From the NCBI GenBank assembly GCA_002471345.1, contig DKPS01000051.1, forward strand, positions 77,477 to 141,476: a DNA stretch of 64,000 nt, in the 5' to 3' direction. The DNA comes from Saprospiraceae bacterium UBA7328. GTDB taxonomy: Bacteria; Bacteroidota; Bacteroidia; Chitinophagales; Saprospiraceae. The position numbers and the translations under genes are program-made. Shown here piece by piece: positions 63,822 through 64,000 of this stretch (its first letter is position 1; each line of letters starts with the position of its first letter). The notes under the pieces were generated by a model, which made no database searches, was not told where the DNA came from, and worked only from the letters and a program-made list of their open reading frames with translations.

Positions 63822-64000
63822 TCACTTCTCAATGTAACCCATTAACCGATAGACCACAACCGCAGCCCATTCCCTAATCATTCTACTCCATTCATGTAGC
63901 GCCCCAGGATGAGGCAAAAAATCCACCATATCAATATCTATGTTTTTTGTTTGATTGCCAAGGCTGAAAGGAACCACATTCAATCCTGCTTTATCAAAAC
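63822..64000 (-). CDS. YdcF/ElyC family protein (DUF218), C-terminal part only
   Basis: The frame runs from the right edge to TGA at 63824-63822 and encodes about 59 residues. AGLNVVPFSLGNQTKN, then DMVDFLPHPGALHEWSRMIRE and VVVYRLMGYIEK, match the end of DUF218 proteins such as YdcF and ElyC, which act in envelope polysaccharide maintenance. The start lies beyond the window. Confidence 0.75.
   Translation of the reverse strand, partial: FDKAGLNVVPFSLGNQTKNIDIDMVDFLPHPGALHEWSRMIREWAAVVVYRLMGYIEK

Overview
The window is AT-rich chromosomal DNA of a Bacteroidota bacterium, most likely from the Saprospiria (Lewinella/Haliscomenobacter-like). Several things support this: type IX secretion (T9SS) genes (a PorW/SprE lipoprotein and a PorP/SprF protein), several secreted proteins with T9SS-like C-terminal domains, a dockerin-like segment of the kind common in Saprospiria, a FecI/FecR/TonB-receptor cluster, a fused two-part 2-oxoacid dehydrogenase E1, promoter elements close to the Bacteroidota TAnnTTTG form, and DUF1800/DUF1501 pairs. 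No rRNA, tRNA, CRISPR array, insertion sequence or prophage was seen. Both ends cut a gene: an amidohydrolase on the left and a YdcF-like protein on the right, both on the minus strand.

Layout. 0-5 kb: amidohydrolase, two small proteins, sigma-54 (rpoN) and an O-antigen ligase-like protein. 5-11.5 kb: a large protease/propeller/outer-membrane-barrel protein, then a TetR regulator divergent from the fused E1 gene, with a palindrome between them. 11.5-15.8 kb: a BlaI repressor followed by a BlaR1/M56-type sensor protease that is split by an apparent one-base frameshift and carries unusual C-terminal modules. 15.9-23 kb: cell envelope and T9SS block (HAD phosphatase, M23 endopeptidase, PorW, bactofilin, AtpZ, small membrane protein, PorP/SprF). 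23-35 kb: secreted proteins (BNR-repeat protein, penicillin acylase, and a giant protein with seven repeats of about 227 residues). 35-43 kb: two signalling units, ECF sigma/anti-sigma/DUF4097 and TPR histidine kinase/response regulator, followed by a gene that joins a LuxR-type HTH to a signal/TM segment and an adhesin-head-like domain, plus its HTH-less partner.

43-55 kb: glycyl-tRNA synthetase, an ECF sigma/FecR/TonB-receptor operon, a stand-alone 71-residue LuxR-type HTH protein, then DUF1800, DUF1501 and two secreted proteins with related N-termini. 55-64 kb: release factor 3, a CPA1 antiporter with a TrkA-N domain, PadR/PspC, a VapBC-type toxin-antitoxin pair, a CBM9-like/DUF5916 outer-membrane protein, a small K+ channel and the YdcF fragment.

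The most interesting observations are these. (1) A small LuxR-type HTH sits directly before secreted-protein genes twice, once as its own gene and once fused through a signal-peptide-like TM segment to an adhesin-head domain. (2) A 10-bp box, TAGGGTAAAA, occurs four times, always between genes, three of them around the ECF/HTH locus. (3) The M56 protein is frameshifted and ends in TonB-plug-like repeats and a T9SS-like domain. (4) Several clean palindromes lie next to regulator genes or rpoN. All functions are inferred from sequence recognition only; no database search was run.
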